Shown here piece after piece: positions 15,963-25,100 of a stretch of DNA of 64,000 nt. The stretch's first letter is position 1; each line of letters starts with the position of its first letter. The position numbers were made by a program, and so were the translations under genes. The notes below the pieces were generated by a model. The model made no database searches, was not told where the DNA came from, and was given only the letters and a program-made list of their open reading frames with translations. This stretch comes from Enterovibrio norvegicus DSM 15893 (lineage in GTDB: Bacteria > Pseudomonadota > Gammaproteobacteria > Enterobacterales > Vibrionaceae), in contig NZ_FOWR01000006.1 in the NCBI RefSeq assembly GCF_900115495.1, forward strand, positions 119,242 through 183,241, given 5' to 3'.

Positions 15963-17207
15963 TTGCATTCTCTTTCTCAGCTGCGTGCCGGCGAACTTGT
16001 AGGCGTGACGCGCCTTACACTGTCAGAAAACCTTACCGAGTTTCCCCTCGAAATCCTGTCTCTTGCCGACAGTTTGGAAATACTGGATCTGTCCAATAAC
16101 CAGTTATCCAAGCTTCCCGCTGAAATTGCACATCTGCATAAACTGAAAATCTTTTTTGCATCAAACAACCGCTTTAACACCATGCCTGAAGTACTTGGCA
16201 ACTGTCCTGAACTGGAAATGATTGGCTTTAAAGCCAACCAGATTGTGCATGTTCCTGAGAATGCATTGCCACCCAAACTGCGTTGGCTAATCCTGACAGA
16301 TAACCGTATTGAAACCTTACCGGATTCACTCGGCCAGCGTCCGCGCATGCAAAAGCTCGCACTGGCGGGTAACCGCTTAACTTCATTGCCACAGACAATG
16401 CGCCACCTTGAAAACCTGGAGCTTCTGCGCATTTCCGCCAATCAACTGACCGAATGCCCAAATCAACTGTTGGATTTGCCAAAACTGGCGTGGTTTGCGT
16501 TTGCTGGCAACCCTTTCTGCCAGACAGACCTGAGCATTGACTCAGTTCCCCATGTGGCATCTTCTCGCTTCACGCTACAAAACGTATTGGGCCAAGGCGC
16601 ATCAGGGGTAATCTCAAAAGCGGTGTGGAACGAAGCCCAGCAAGACTTCCAAGACGATATCGCAGTGAAAGTCTTCAAAGGCGAAGTGACCAGTGATGGT
16701 TACCCGCAGGATGAACTCAACGCCTGTTTGAAAGTCGGCAATCACCCGAACCTGGTTCAATCACTGGCGCAGGTCAACGAACCGGGTTTCCTTGCCCTGA
16801 TCATGAACCTGATCCCGTCGCATTATAAAAACCTCGGTTTGCCACCGAATTTTGATACCTGCACACGCGACACTTTCCCTGCAGGTTTTACCCTGTCCAT
16901 TGCGCAAATAGATACGATCGTGACGCAGATGCGTGATGTGTTTGAGCACCTGCACGCCAATCAAGTGTGTCACGGCGATTTGTACGCCCATAACACCTTG
17001 TTTGACGAAGAGGCCAACATCCTCTTTGGTGACTTCGGCGCGGCGAGTATGTACCACATGCTGGATGACAAACAGCAGAGCCAAATCAAGCAAATTGAAC
17101 AACGCGCACTAGACTTCTTTATTGATGATTTGCTGAGCGTATGTGCTGAAGACAATCGCGATAGCGCCCGTTTTCAAGCGCTTAAGCAGGCAATTAAACC
17201 CAATTAA
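15963..17207 (+). CDS. Leucine-rich-repeat protein with serine/threonine kinase-like domain
   Basis: 414 residues from a TTG start. Residues about 15-195 contain leucine-rich repeats (LEILDLSNNQLSKLP, LRWLILTDNRIETLP, MQKLALAGNRLTSLP). Residues about 205-414 form a short protein-kinase domain: glycine loop VLGQGASG, lysine in IAVKVFKG, catalytic loop VCHGDLYAHNTLF and metal-binding FGDFGAA. Key residues are present, so activity is plausible. Recognition by LRRs plus phosphorylation in one cytoplasmic protein is found in marine gammaproteobacteria; targets are unknown. No ATG is available in frame upstream. A terminator at 17218-17260 follows. Confidence 0.8.
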   Translation: MHSLSQLRAGELVGVTRLTLSENLTEFPLEILSLADSLEILDLSNNQLSKLPAEIAHLHKLKIFFASNNRFNTMPEVLGNCPELEMIGFKANQIVHVPENALPPKLRWLILTDNRIETLPDSLGQRPRMQKLALAGNRLTSLPQTMRHLENLELLRISANQLTECPNQLLDLPKLAWFAFAGNPFCQTDLSIDSVPHVASSRFTLQNVLGQGASGVISKAVWNEAQQDFQDDIAVKVFKGEVTSDGYPQDELNACLKVGNHPNLVQSLAQVNEPGFLALIMNLIPSHYKNLGLPPNFDTCTRDTFPAGFTLSIAQIDTIVTQMRDVFEHLHANQVCHGDLYAHNTLFDEEANILFGDFGAASMYHMLDDKQQSQIKQIEQRALDFFIDDLLSVCAEDNRDSARFQALKQAIKPN

Positions 17208-17217
17208 ATACAGGTAT

Positions 17218-17260
17218 TGCCCATCTAGGTATTAGATTCCGTTTCTTCGATGGGCATTTT
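17218..17260 (+). terminator. Terminator after the LRR-kinase gene
   Basis: TGCCCATC (17218-17225) pairs with GATGGGCA (17249-17256), followed by TTTT. The loop is long (23 bases), so strength is uncertain. Confidence 0.55.
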
Positions 17261-17304
17261 GCTGTATAACCTCACTCCGCATTTAACAAACCCGGAAAAA
17301 TCCC

Positions 17305-17640
17305 ATGTCTAAGTTTTTCTATAAAGGCAGAATTGAGAAAAAACCAAAGTATCAAAGTTTTGGTTATAACACTAAGCGTGCTGCAAAACCGGGTTCAGAA
17401 GACCTACCATTAACGCTAACGGTGCAGACTGAAGAACGCAAAGCAGAGCTTGAAGCGATCGCGCTTGAAAGCGAGCTATTCGTGTCCATTACCGTCGATG
17501 CAGACCAGCCAGAAGACATCACTGAGTTGGAAACGCTACTGGCAAAACCTCAAACCACAGTGTTTGATAAAACGCCAAACCGTAACGACCCATGTTCTTG
17601 CGGAAGCGAAAAGAAATACAAGAAGTGCTGCGGTAAGTAA
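17305..17640 (+). CDS. SEC-C motif metal-binding protein, PBPRA1643 type
   Basis: 111 residues. The C-terminus is a SEC-C zinc motif, NDPCSCGSEKKYKKCCGK, with three of four ligands as CxC and CC. The N-terminal FFYKGRIEKKPKYQSFGYNTKR is the diagnostic beginning of a family first named from Photobacterium profundum (PBPRA1643). SEC-C motifs bind zinc and often mediate contacts with nucleic acid or SecB-like partners, but this family has no assigned role. Transcribed in the same direction as the LRR-kinase gene, 97 bases downstream and after its terminator. Confidence 0.85.
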   Translation: MSKFFYKGRIEKKPKYQSFGYNTKRAAKPGSEDLPLTLTVQTEERKAELEAIALESELFVSITVDADQPEDITELETLLAKPQTTVFDKTPNRNDPCSCGSEKKYKKCCGK

Positions 17641-17663
17641 GCCAACGCTTCTTGGTCAAACAC

Positions 17664-17693
17664 AAAAACGCCAACGTTATGTTGGCGTTTTTA
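17664..17693. terminator. Bidirectional terminator between convergent genes
   Basis: AAAAACGCCAAC and GTTGGCGTTTTT form a long A/T-flanked stem centred at 17678, with poly-T in both directions. It closes both the SEC-C gene and the A2 gene, which converge here. Confidence 0.85.
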
Positions 17694-17707
17694 GTTTCTG
17701 ACGATCG

Positions 17708-19465
17708 TTATTGGTTCAGTAACTCTTGGGCGAGCACCAACGTCGATTCTGAAACACCGGGAGCATCTAGCATTTTGCGCGCCGCAGACTTATTCAAGGC
17801 TGTTGGTTGGGCATTGTTAGCAAGAAACATAAACAGCAAATCCCGCGTGGGTGCAAGAATATCCGGCGCATCTAAGCGGCTGCGTATTCTCGCTTGGTCG
17901 CTTTCATTTAACTGAAAGTCTTGGCTATGGTTTTCAATGCCCGTCGTGATCGCTTTCACCACATTGGGATGGCTGTCGCTCAACATCTGGTTTAGCAATG
18001 TAGGCTGCATATCAGGATTTCGACTTAGCAATTTTACGGCGACCTGCCTTTCATCTGCATACTCGCTGTTGAGGTATGGCAAAACTTGACTGTCGAGCGC
18101 TGAATTCCCAAGGTTACTGATAGCCAACAATTCGCTGTAGCCCGAGCCTTCAGACGATAAGCGCTCGGATAAAAACGACGTAACATCACTGCTCATTTGC
18201 GGGTTTTGGTTTCCCAGAATCCCAATGTTCAATATGGCGGTTTGTGCCAGAAGTTCGTTAGGGTGATCGAGCATGTTTTGCAGCGCACTCAACGCCACCT
18301 GACTGTTTGTCTCTCCCATTTTCACGATCGACATAATGGCACGAAGACGATCGGTTTCACCGAGGGAGTCATCTTCAATCAAAGCGGCAAGCATGTACTC
18401 GCCTTCCTGCGCACCCGACCGCTCCAATGCGAAAATCAGGCTTGATCGCATGCTGTCCGTGATGTCATCTTCGTTCAATAAATCACGCACAAATCCCCAT
18501 CCTTGATTCACCAAATACACGCCCAGCGCTTGTGCCGTGGATAAATCCGGCGATGCATCAAATGCCACCAGCGTTTCCATGAAATTCTCATCGTTCACGT
18601 CTATTTTTGGGCCTGTTTCATTAAACGCCACCCTGTATTGGGCGTTAGTGCCCACGTCGAAGCTGACATTAGCCAAGATGGAAGCATCTGCTTCGATGGG
18701 GGTGATCGCAATGTCCTGCTCAAGTTGAAGCTCTGATCCATCCATGACAAAGGTTTTACCTGCGCTGGTTTGTAGCCGCGATGGAAACAGGGAGGCGTCC
18801 AACGTCAGATTCCATATGTCATGTTCTGCCAACGTCTCATAGCTTGCCGACGAGCGAGCATTCTCCGCTTTCAGCCGTGTTACTTGGTCTCCTTTGAGCG
18901 TATAAACATAGGTATGTATGCCGTCTGCAAGTTCTATGCTGCGCGTGCCTTCAAAGTAGGAGAACTGCGCTAACAAGGTAGGAACGATATTGAGAGGATG
19001 CTGAGATGGCAGCCCTAGCATCGACACATGGCTGAATTCGCCCGAACGGTAATCAAACGTAAAACCGAGGTGGGGAGGAATATCAGTGTCAGGATCTTCA
19101 GATTCAAATTTCACCTCATAGATAACACCTTTAAATGGCCCCTTCCCTTTGAGGCTAAGCGCGATATTCAATGTGTTGGTGAAGTCGGCCAGTGCTGCAC
19201 CTTCCCCTCGTAACTTTGATCGAATAATCACGCTGTAAGCTTTAAATTCATTGTCGCTCAATGCGATAGGAAGGCCCGTTGAAGAAGTATTGACCTTGCT
19301 GCTAATGATCGCGGTGGGACGCTCAACACCCGTGGTACTGTTTTCAGCATCCTCTTGCTGCGTTTTGTTGTCGGCCGTCGTCTGTGGTGTCGATTCAAAC
19401 AAAAGGAATGACGAGGCAATCATTGCGCAGACAAGCAACGAGATGAAGAATAATTTTCTATTCAT
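17708..19465 (-). CDS. Module protein A2: paralogue of A1
   Basis: 585 residues, collinear with A1 over its length. N-terminal hydrophobic anchor (about 5-24) with a cysteine that does not sit in a proper lipobox. Beta-rich part about 60-285, including SGEFSHVSMLGLPSQHPLNI; helical repeat part about 300-585. Near-identical blocks with A1 include ALIED, ETDR-RA-MS-VKMG, AQTA-LNIGILG, NPDM and APTRDLLF. The helical half is clearly more conserved than the first 60 residues. Preceded by B2 with a 119-base gap, as A1 is by B1. Start supported by GGAG 5 bases upstream. Function unknown; see the finding on lipid-transfer resemblance. Confidence 0.85.
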   Translation of the reverse strand: MNRKLFFISLLVCAMIASSFLLFESTPQTTADNKTQQEDAENSTTGVERPTAIISSKVNTSSTGLPIALSDNEFKAYSVIIRSKLRGEGAALADFTNTLNIALSLKGKGPFKGVIYEVKFESEDPDTDIPPHLGFTFDYRSGEFSHVSMLGLPSQHPLNIVPTLLAQFSYFEGTRSIELADGIHTYVYTLKGDQVTRLKAENARSSASYETLAEHDIWNLTLDASLFPSRLQTSAGKTFVMDGSELQLEQDIAITPIEADASILANVSFDVGTNAQYRVAFNETGPKIDVNDENFMETLVAFDASPDLSTAQALGVYLVNQGWGFVRDLLNEDDITDSMRSSLIFALERSGAQEGEYMLAALIEDDSLGETDRLRAIMSIVKMGETNSQVALSALQNMLDHPNELLAQTAILNIGILGNQNPQMSSDVTSFLSERLSSEGSGYSELLAISNLGNSALDSQVLPYLNSEYADERQVAVKLLSRNPDMQPTLLNQMLSDSHPNVVKAITTGIENHSQDFQLNESDQARIRSRLDAPDILAPTRDLLFMFLANNAQPTALNKSAARKMLDAPGVSESTLVLAQELLNQ

Positions 19466-19584
19466 TGTGTCTCCAATCGAAAAATAGGGTCACATGATAT
19501 GCCCGAGAACATCTAAGAAACCCACAACCCGTTGGTATGCAAATTTCCCTTGAAAGACGACTCGGACATATGCCTCAAATTAAT

Positions 19585-20646
19585 TTAGATATATGTTGTT
19601 CTGTCATAAATTGTTCTGGTGTACTCATAAATAGGCGACCAACTGATCAACGTGGTTTCCGCATAGAATATTCTCGCCATACCAAACAATTTCACATCGC
19701 AATAAAGTCCAACACTCCCATCACCACCGGATGCATTCGCATCCCACTTTAATCGGGTATAATATTGATACTTTTTATTTTGATCCATATTGTAAGTTGG
19801 ATTCACCATAACCCAACCACTCGCATCCATAATTAGTGGCAGTGTGGTTATCTTAAACGCAGGTTCTTGTGCATTTGTTTCAGGCTTATACGTCACACCG
19901 GCTTCCGCGTAAGCTGTCGTTCCTGCATTAATTAAATTTAATTTCCCTTTTACGCCTTTTTCAACCGTTTTTAAAAAGAGGTTTAATTTGGCGTAACCAC
20001 TCGCTTTCGCCGCACCTGAAATAAATGGTCGAACGCTGGCATAGACAAAGTCAGGTCGTCGTTGACCATTGATTTCAATCGACTCGTTGGGTTTGTCAAA
20101 ACCACCCACCTCTAGACCAGCGGCAAAGTCCGCACCGACCTTCAGCGTTGCTCCAACCTTTACACCAAGTCGAAAAATGCCTGCGGGATCAATTGGTACT
20201 TCCGGAAGGGGAACTTCACCGCCGGCAACGGTATGACTAATGCTCCGTTTGATGTCTGCGCGAAGAAGTGCATCACAGCTTGGGCTTATTGAAAGTGGAA
20301 CCTTCTCACTCACAGTGAGTGAGAGGTGTAAGCCACGAACACAGTTCAACTCTTCTGGTTTAAAGTTCAAATCAACCGCACCACGTATTGATCCGATCTT
20401 TGTGTTGTGCGGCCCAACGGTCACAGTAAACGCATTATCAGTGTTGCCAATGGCCTTCCCGCCACTGAAAGTGACATAGCCATAACCTGACCGTGTTTCA
20501 ACAAAATTTCGAACAATATGATGGGTATTCGCACGGTGAGTTTTATTCAGCACGTGACCTGGATAGAGGCCCGATGCCTGTGTAAAAAATGATGAGGTTG
20601 AAAATGCTAAAGCTGTTAGCATTAAACCAAACTTCGCAACTTTCAT
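19585..20646 (-). CDS. Module protein B2: exported paralogue of B1
   Basis: 353 residues; signal peptide ending near TQASG. It aligns with B1 throughout, with an extra 20-30 residues near position 255-285 (LPLIMDASGWVMVNP) replacing the CGNC segment of B1. The two common cysteines (NCVRG, PSCDAL) and the YCDVK cysteine are kept. The most conserved part is the central PEVPIDPAGIFRLGVKVGA. No family is recognised. AGGAAG lies 5 bases before the ATG. Duplication with its A partner, in the same order and strand, indicates that A and B work together. Confidence 0.8.
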   Translation of the reverse strand: MKVAKFGLMLTALAFSTSSFFTQASGLYPGHVLNKTHRANTHHIVRNFVETRSGYGYVTFSGGKAIGNTDNAFTVTVGPHNTKIGSIRGAVDLNFKPEELNCVRGLHLSLTVSEKVPLSISPSCDALLRADIKRSISHTVAGGEVPLPEVPIDPAGIFRLGVKVGATLKVGADFAAGLEVGGFDKPNESIEINGQRRPDFVYASVRPFISGAAKASGYAKLNLFLKTVEKGVKGKLNLINAGTTAYAEAGVTYKPETNAQEPAFKITTLPLIMDASGWVMVNPTYNMDQNKKYQYYTRLKWDANASGGDGSVGLYCDVKLFGMARIFYAETTLISWSPIYEYTRTIYDRTTYI

Positions 20647-20950
20647 TATAACTTCCTAATATTAGCTGACGTGAATGAAGCCTTTTAAATCAAAGGCAGG
20701 AAAAATATAAGACACCCTAAGAAATAAGCATGTCAAACTTTTCCAATTAGTCGTTAATTGGTTCACCGCCCTAATTTTTTAGTCAGTTAAAAGTGCGGGT
20801 TTAGCATTATTATTAGATGGTTATAAATTAGAAATTTAGAATTCCCTTCAAACTAAAACATTAAAAACCCATGAGGGAAAATCGACTATACCAATTAATC
20901 GAACACCCTTAAAAAATATCCAAAATGACCACCAACACCCTATACAAAAA
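20647..20950. other. AT-rich upstream region of B2
   Basis: About 300 bases, very AT-rich like the region upstream of B1, with no gene visible. It presumably holds the promoter of the second module. No long motif shared with the B1 upstream region was obvious by eye. Confidence 0.4.
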
Positions 20951-20970
20951 GCCCCGAGCAATGCTCAGGG
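20951..20970 (-). terminator. Terminator of the cupin gene
   Basis: On the minus strand CCCTGAGCA and TGCTCGGGG form a GC stem with one G-T pair, followed by CTTTTTG. It lies 47 bases past the cupin stop codon. Confidence 0.7.
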
Positions 20971-21016
20971 ATTATTTTAATGCGATGAAGTAGGTTTCTG
21001 AGACCCTTTTAAAACG

Positions 21017-21346
21017 TCAATCCACTACGAATAACGTGGCACCCACTTTTGTCGAAGAACGGTGCGCTTCAGCATTATCTGCCACTTGGTAACTCATGCC
21101 TTTTGTAAGGGTATAGGTGCGCCCATCATCTAACTCTGTGTCTAGCTCACCGTCTAAGCAAAATAGAATGTGCCCTTTCGAACACCAATGGTCTGCCAAA
21201 TACCCAGCGGAGTATTCCACCATGCGAACGCGCATGTTCCCGAAGTGCTGCGTGCGCCAGTAAGCCATGCCCGTTTCACCTTTGTGTTCAGTAGGCGTAA
21301 TAGCTTTCCAATCCGTTGTACCAAAAGGCAGATCATTGATATCCAT
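21017..21346 (-). CDS. DHCW-motif cupin-fold protein
   Basis: 109 residues from the ATG at 21346; a longer frame from 21400 adds an unlikely basic leader. A single cupin barrel: strands MRVRMVEYSAGYLADHWCSKGHILFCLDGELDTEL with a D-H-W-C sequence where classical cupins have their first metal motif, then GMSYQVADNAEAHRSST. Proteins annotated as DHCW-motif cupins match this signature; no substrate is known. Monocistronic, with the terminator described above. Confidence 0.8.
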   Translation of the reverse strand: MDINDLPFGTTDWKAITPTEHKGETGMAYWRTQHFGNMRVRMVEYSAGYLADHWCSKGHILFCLDGELDTELDDGRTYTLTKGMSYQVADNAEAHRSSTKVGATLFVVD

Positions 21347-21774
21347 AACGAGGTGTTGTCCTTTGAGCGTTTGTGTGAGTAAAAACCGTCTCCCCCACAC
21401 TACTCATAAGTCACAACACATTCAATTTCGCATAGAGCACAAAGCGTTAGAGAAACAAAGTGGCGATGGCAGGGATACCGTCTTTCCACGTATCAAAACG
21501 CACGTGGAAGCAAATTGCACCTGCAGAAGTGACAAGTAAGCTCGCCGTCCCAACACCCCCTATTATTTCCGAAGATAAAGAACACGCTGAAAAGAAGTGA
21601 AACAATGAAAATAGCGGTCATCTGGGCTACCTAAAAAGATAAACGTTAACGGGGTGATTTACGTTAACAACCCCTAATGTAAGGACGCATTACTTCCCAC
21701 ATGAAAAGGTGATTCGAGACACCGAAAGATGCTTGATAAGGCGAGCCAATTCCACTTTCAACAAGCTGCACGGC
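21347..21774. other. Intergenic region between cupin and choV
   Basis: About 430 bases separating two minus-strand units. The first part should contain the cupin promoter. No gene, RNA or repeat is recognisable. Confidence 0.4.
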
Positions 21775-21775
21775 A

Positions 21776-21820
21776 AAAAAATGAGGTAGAGACATCCAAT
21801 GTGTCTGTACCTCATTTTCA
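21776..21820 (-). terminator. Terminator of the bet-cho operon
   Basis: A 17-bp near-perfect stem (AAAATGAGGTACAGACA with TGTCTCTACCTCATTTT on the minus strand) followed by further T residues, 35 bases after the choV stop. Confidence 0.8.
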
Positions 21821-21854
21821 TGACTATTTCGTAGATTAGTCAGCTGCTGGGCGG

Positions 21855-23045
21855 CTAAGCCGCTTGTGAGAAATGCTTGCCGAGCAGTGCATGATAAAAG
21901 TCGTTATCACACAGCACGCCAATAACCTTCTCGTTTTCACTCAGCAACACTGGCTGACCAGTTTGATAGCGAATTTCGAGCGCATGGCGCATAGATATAT
22001 CTGCCGATGCAAGCACCACAGAATCCACAGCCAATGCCTCGATGCTGTCGCCTTTGCTCCACTTCACCAAGGGTAAATCTTGCTCTTGGCGTTGAGCACG
22101 AACTACCAGCCCTTGCTCATTGGTTTTCAACACCGTCTGTTCATGGCGTTTTAACACTATGGTGTCGCCAACACGTGTAAGGTCGCTGAGCGATGTCATT
22201 AGGGAGCGACCACGCAGCACGTTAAGCGGATTGGTGTGCGCGACAAAGTCTTCTACATACTGATTCTCAGGACGAAGCACGATGTCTTCTGGCTTGCCAT
22301 GTTGAATGATCTTGCCCGATTCCATGATGGCGATATTAGTGCCAATTTTCAGTGCTTCGTCCAAATCGTGGCTCACGAACACAATGGTTTTGTTGAGCTT
22401 GCGTTGAAGCTCAATCAGCTCATCTTGAAGCTGATTTCGAATCAAAGGATCCAGCGCAGAAAACGGCTCATCCATCAGCAAAATATCGCTGTCCATGGTG
22501 AAAGCACGCGCTAAACCCACTCGCTGCTGCATGCCGCCCGACAACTCATGCGGAAATTTGTCTTTCCACTCACTCAGTCCAACCAGTTCAAGCTTGTCTT
22601 CTGCGTGTTTGCGTCGTTCAGTTTTCCCCATGCCTTGCATCTCAAGACCAAAGGCGACGTTGTCGACCACGCTTAACCACGGCATTAAGGCGAACTTCTG
22701 AAACACCATGGAGATACGGTGTGAACGCAAATCACGCAACGATTTCTCATCAATACCAGCAAGGTTCACGACATCATCACCTAGGTTCACTTCAAGGGAA
22801 CCGCGTGTCACGGGGTTAAGGCCATTCACGGCACGTAACAAGCTCGATTTACCCGAACCGGACAAGCCCATCAACACACAGATCTCGCCCTTTTCAACGG
22901 TGAGCGAGGCATTGTGTACGCCCACAACATCGCCCGTGGCCTCTTGGATTTCCTGACGGGTTTTCCCCTCATCCAACAAGGCGAGGCTTTTGTCCAAAGA
23001 TTGCCCGAACACCACATCGAGGTTGTTAATCGTAAGTGCATTCAT
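21855..23045 (-). CDS. choV: Choline ABC transporter, ATP-binding subunit
   Basis: About 396 residues. Walker A GLSGSGKSSLL, signature LSGGMQQRVGLARA, Walker B DILLMDEPFSALD and the switch histidine in FVSHDLDEAL are all intact. After the ATPase comes a C-terminal part (about 280-396) resembling the CBS region of ProV/OpuAA proteins, which senses ionic strength. ATP hydrolysis drives choline import through ChoW. The ATG at 23045 is two bases after the choW stop and has AAGGAAGG upstream; the in-frame extension to 23084 would overlap choW. Last gene of the betI-betB-betA-choX-choW-choV operon. Confidence 0.9.
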   Translation of the reverse strand: MNALTINNLDVVFGQSLDKSLALLDEGKTRQEIQEATGDVVGVHNASLTVEKGEICVLMGLSGSGKSSLLRAVNGLNPVTRGSLEVNLGDDVVNLAGIDEKSLRDLRSHRISMVFQKFALMPWLSVVDNVAFGLEMQGMGKTERRKHAEDKLELVGLSEWKDKFPHELSGGMQQRVGLARAFTMDSDILLMDEPFSALDPLIRNQLQDELIELQRKLNKTIVFVSHDLDEALKIGTNIAIMESGKIIQHGKPEDIVLRPENQYVEDFVAHTNPLNVLRGRSLMTSLSDLTRVGDTIVLKRHEQTVLKTNEQGLVVRAQRQEQDLPLVKWSKGDSIEALAVDSVVLASADISMRHALEIRYQTGQPVLLSENEKVIGVLCDNDFYHALLGKHFSQAA

Positions 23046-23047
23046 GG

Positions 23048-23896
23048 TTAGCCTTCCTTGTTTTGAGATGCAGGTGCTTTGCACAAACGGTCGAGGATAA
23101 TCGCCACCAAGACAATCGCCAGACCCGCTTCAAATCCTTGAGAAATGTTCACCGTGTTAAGCGCGCGGATCACGGGTTTCCCCAAACCATCTGCGCCAAC
23201 CAGTGCGGCGATAACCACCATTGAAAGCGACAACATAATGCACTGGGTGATCCCCGCCATGATGCTCGGCATCGCGGCAGGAAGTTCCACTTTATAGAGT
23301 AATTTTGAAGGGGTTGCGCCGAACGCTTTACCCGCTTCAATCAATTCTTCCGGCACGCTGCGAATGCCTAAGTACGTAAGGCGAATCGGTGCAGCAATCG
23401 CAAAAATGATCGTCGAAATCAAACCCGGCACGACGCCAAGACCAAACAACACCAAGGTCGGGATCAGATAAACGAACGTTGGGATGGTTTGCATCAAATC
23501 CAACACGGGCCGCATGAAGGTATACAGCCAAGGACGGTGTGCAGCCAATATGCCAAGGGGCACACCCACAGCGACAGAAAGTGACGTGGCGGTGAGCACC
23601 AGCACGAAGGTTTCTATCATTTCTTGCCAATAACCGAGATTCAAAATCAATAAGAGTGCGACCACAACGAAAGCGACCAATGGCACGCTGCGGTGAAGCA
23701 ACCACGCAATGGCGGCGGTCAGTGCAATCGGCACATAAGGCGGAAACCACTGCATGACGTCAACAAGGGAGAGAATCAACCATTCTAGCGACACGGAGAG
23801 CGCGTCGAAAAAGCCAGAAGCGTTGTACGTTAGCCAATCCACACCGGTTTCCATGTAGCTGCCGAGTGGAATTTTATTGTCTGTAATCCAGTTCAT
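23048..23896 (-). CDS. choW: Choline ABC transporter, permease subunit
   Basis: 282 residues with about six membrane helices and the permease EAA-like loop EELIEAGKAFGATPSKLLYKVELP, which contacts the ATPase. Part of the ProW/OpuAB glycine-betaine/choline permease group. I start at the ATG before NWITDNK, which has TTTGGAG 5 bases upstream; the longer frame is not supported. It lies between the binding-protein and ATPase genes and is a translationally close partner of choV. Confidence 0.9.
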   Translation of the reverse strand: MNWITDNKIPLGSYMETGVDWLTYNASGFFDALSVSLEWLILSLVDVMQWFPPYVPIALTAAIAWLLHRSVPLVAFVVVALLLILNLGYWQEMIETFVLVLTATSLSVAVGVPLGILAAHRPWLYTFMRPVLDLMQTIPTFVYLIPTLVLFGLGVVPGLISTIIFAIAAPIRLTYLGIRSVPEELIEAGKAFGATPSKLLYKVELPAAMPSIMAGITQCIMLSLSMVVIAALVGADGLGKPVIRALNTVNISQGFEAGLAIVLVAIILDRLCKAPASQNKEG

Positions 23897-24004
23897 GTGT
23901 ACTCCAAAATCCATCATGGTGTGGGCGGCAACGCAGAGAAAATGCACATGCGCCACCTACCCTATGTTCCCGTCAATCACTGCGGACGGGAGACACAACG
24001 ATGA

Positions 24005-24958
24005 TTACTGGATATCTAAATGCGCTTTTACCGCTGCCAACGCATCTTTGCCGTCAGCAGTTTTAACGCCATCTAACCATGCATTCAGCACGTCTGGGTT
24101 CGCTTGTAACCACTCTTGTGCCGCGATTTCAGGCTTATCCCCATCGTTCAAAATGCCGTTCATGATGTCGTTTTCCATCGCCAGCGAGAACTTTTGGTTG
24201 GTCAACAGTTTGCCTACGTTCGGGCACTCACTGAGATAGTTTTTACGCACATTGGTAAAGACATTGGCTCCGCCATAGTTCGGGCCAAAGTAATCATCAC
24301 CACCGGCCAGATATTCCAACTCGAAATTACTGTTCATTGGGTGCGGCGCCCAACCAAGGAACACAATCCATTGATCACGACGTACAGCACGTTTCACTTG
24401 CGATAACATGCCCGCTTCGCTCGACTCGACCAGATTGAACCCTTCCAAGCCAAACGCATCTGCATCGATCATGTCTTGGATCAGACGGTTACCGTCGTTA
24501 CCCGGCTCAATGCCATAAATACGGCCTTTGAATTTGTCTTCATGTTTTGCGATATCTTCAAAGCTCTGCACACCACCTTCGAACGCATACTTAGGAACAG
24601 CAAGGGTATATTTTGCGCCTTCAAGGTTCATGTTTACGGTTTCAACCGTGCCCGCATCGCGGTATTTAGCGATATCGCCTTCCATGGTTGGCATCCAGTT
24701 GCCCAGGAAAACATCGATGTCACCGTTTGCCAGCGAGGTATAGGTAACAGGTACTGAGAGCAACTGAATGTCGGTCTTGTATCCCATACCTTGCAGTACA
24801 AGCGTTGTCGCCGCGGTGGTCGCAGTAATGTCAGTCCAACCTACATCAGAAAAACGCACAACATCGCATTGGCTCGCCATTGCAGGTGCAGCAGCCATGG
24901 TTGCTGCAAGTGCGAGGCTCAGCCCTGTTAGTCGTTTGGTCTGTTTGTTATCCATCAT
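24005..24958 (-). CDS. choX: Choline-binding periplasmic protein of the ABC transporter
   Basis: About 317 residues; signal peptide ending AMASQ. It belongs to the OpuAC/ChoX class: VRFSDVGWTDI at the start of the mature chain, LANGDIDVFLGNWMPTM and FLGWAPHPMN carry aromatic residues likely to form the cation-pi box around the quaternary ammonium. GPNYGGANVFTNVRK and a Cys pair (SQC, SEC) may form the disulfide known in ChoX. Two adjacent ATGs are possible; AAGGA is 5 bases before the first. Delivers choline to ChoW-ChoV for conversion to betaine by BetA and BetB. Confidence 0.88.
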   Translation of the reverse strand: MMDNKQTKRLTGLSLALAATMAAAPAMASQCDVVRFSDVGWTDITATTAATTLVLQGMGYKTDIQLLSVPVTYTSLANGDIDVFLGNWMPTMEGDIAKYRDAGTVETVNMNLEGAKYTLAVPKYAFEGGVQSFEDIAKHEDKFKGRIYGIEPGNDGNRLIQDMIDADAFGLEGFNLVESSEAGMLSQVKRAVRRDQWIVFLGWAPHPMNSNFELEYLAGGDDYFGPNYGGANVFTNVRKNYLSECPNVGKLLTNQKFSLAMENDIMNGILNDGDKPEIAAQEWLQANPDVLNAWLDGVKTADGKDALAAVKAHLDIQ

Positions 24959-25100
24959 TACGTTCCTTTTCCTTTTTTGAGTGCGAGGATGCAACATCAT
25001 TGCCGCATCCACTCCTTTTTTACTGACGTTTACAGGTGTTCTCTTATTCTTATGTTTCTCTCATCGGGATTTACGTCGACTCAATGAGTCATTAACTCAA

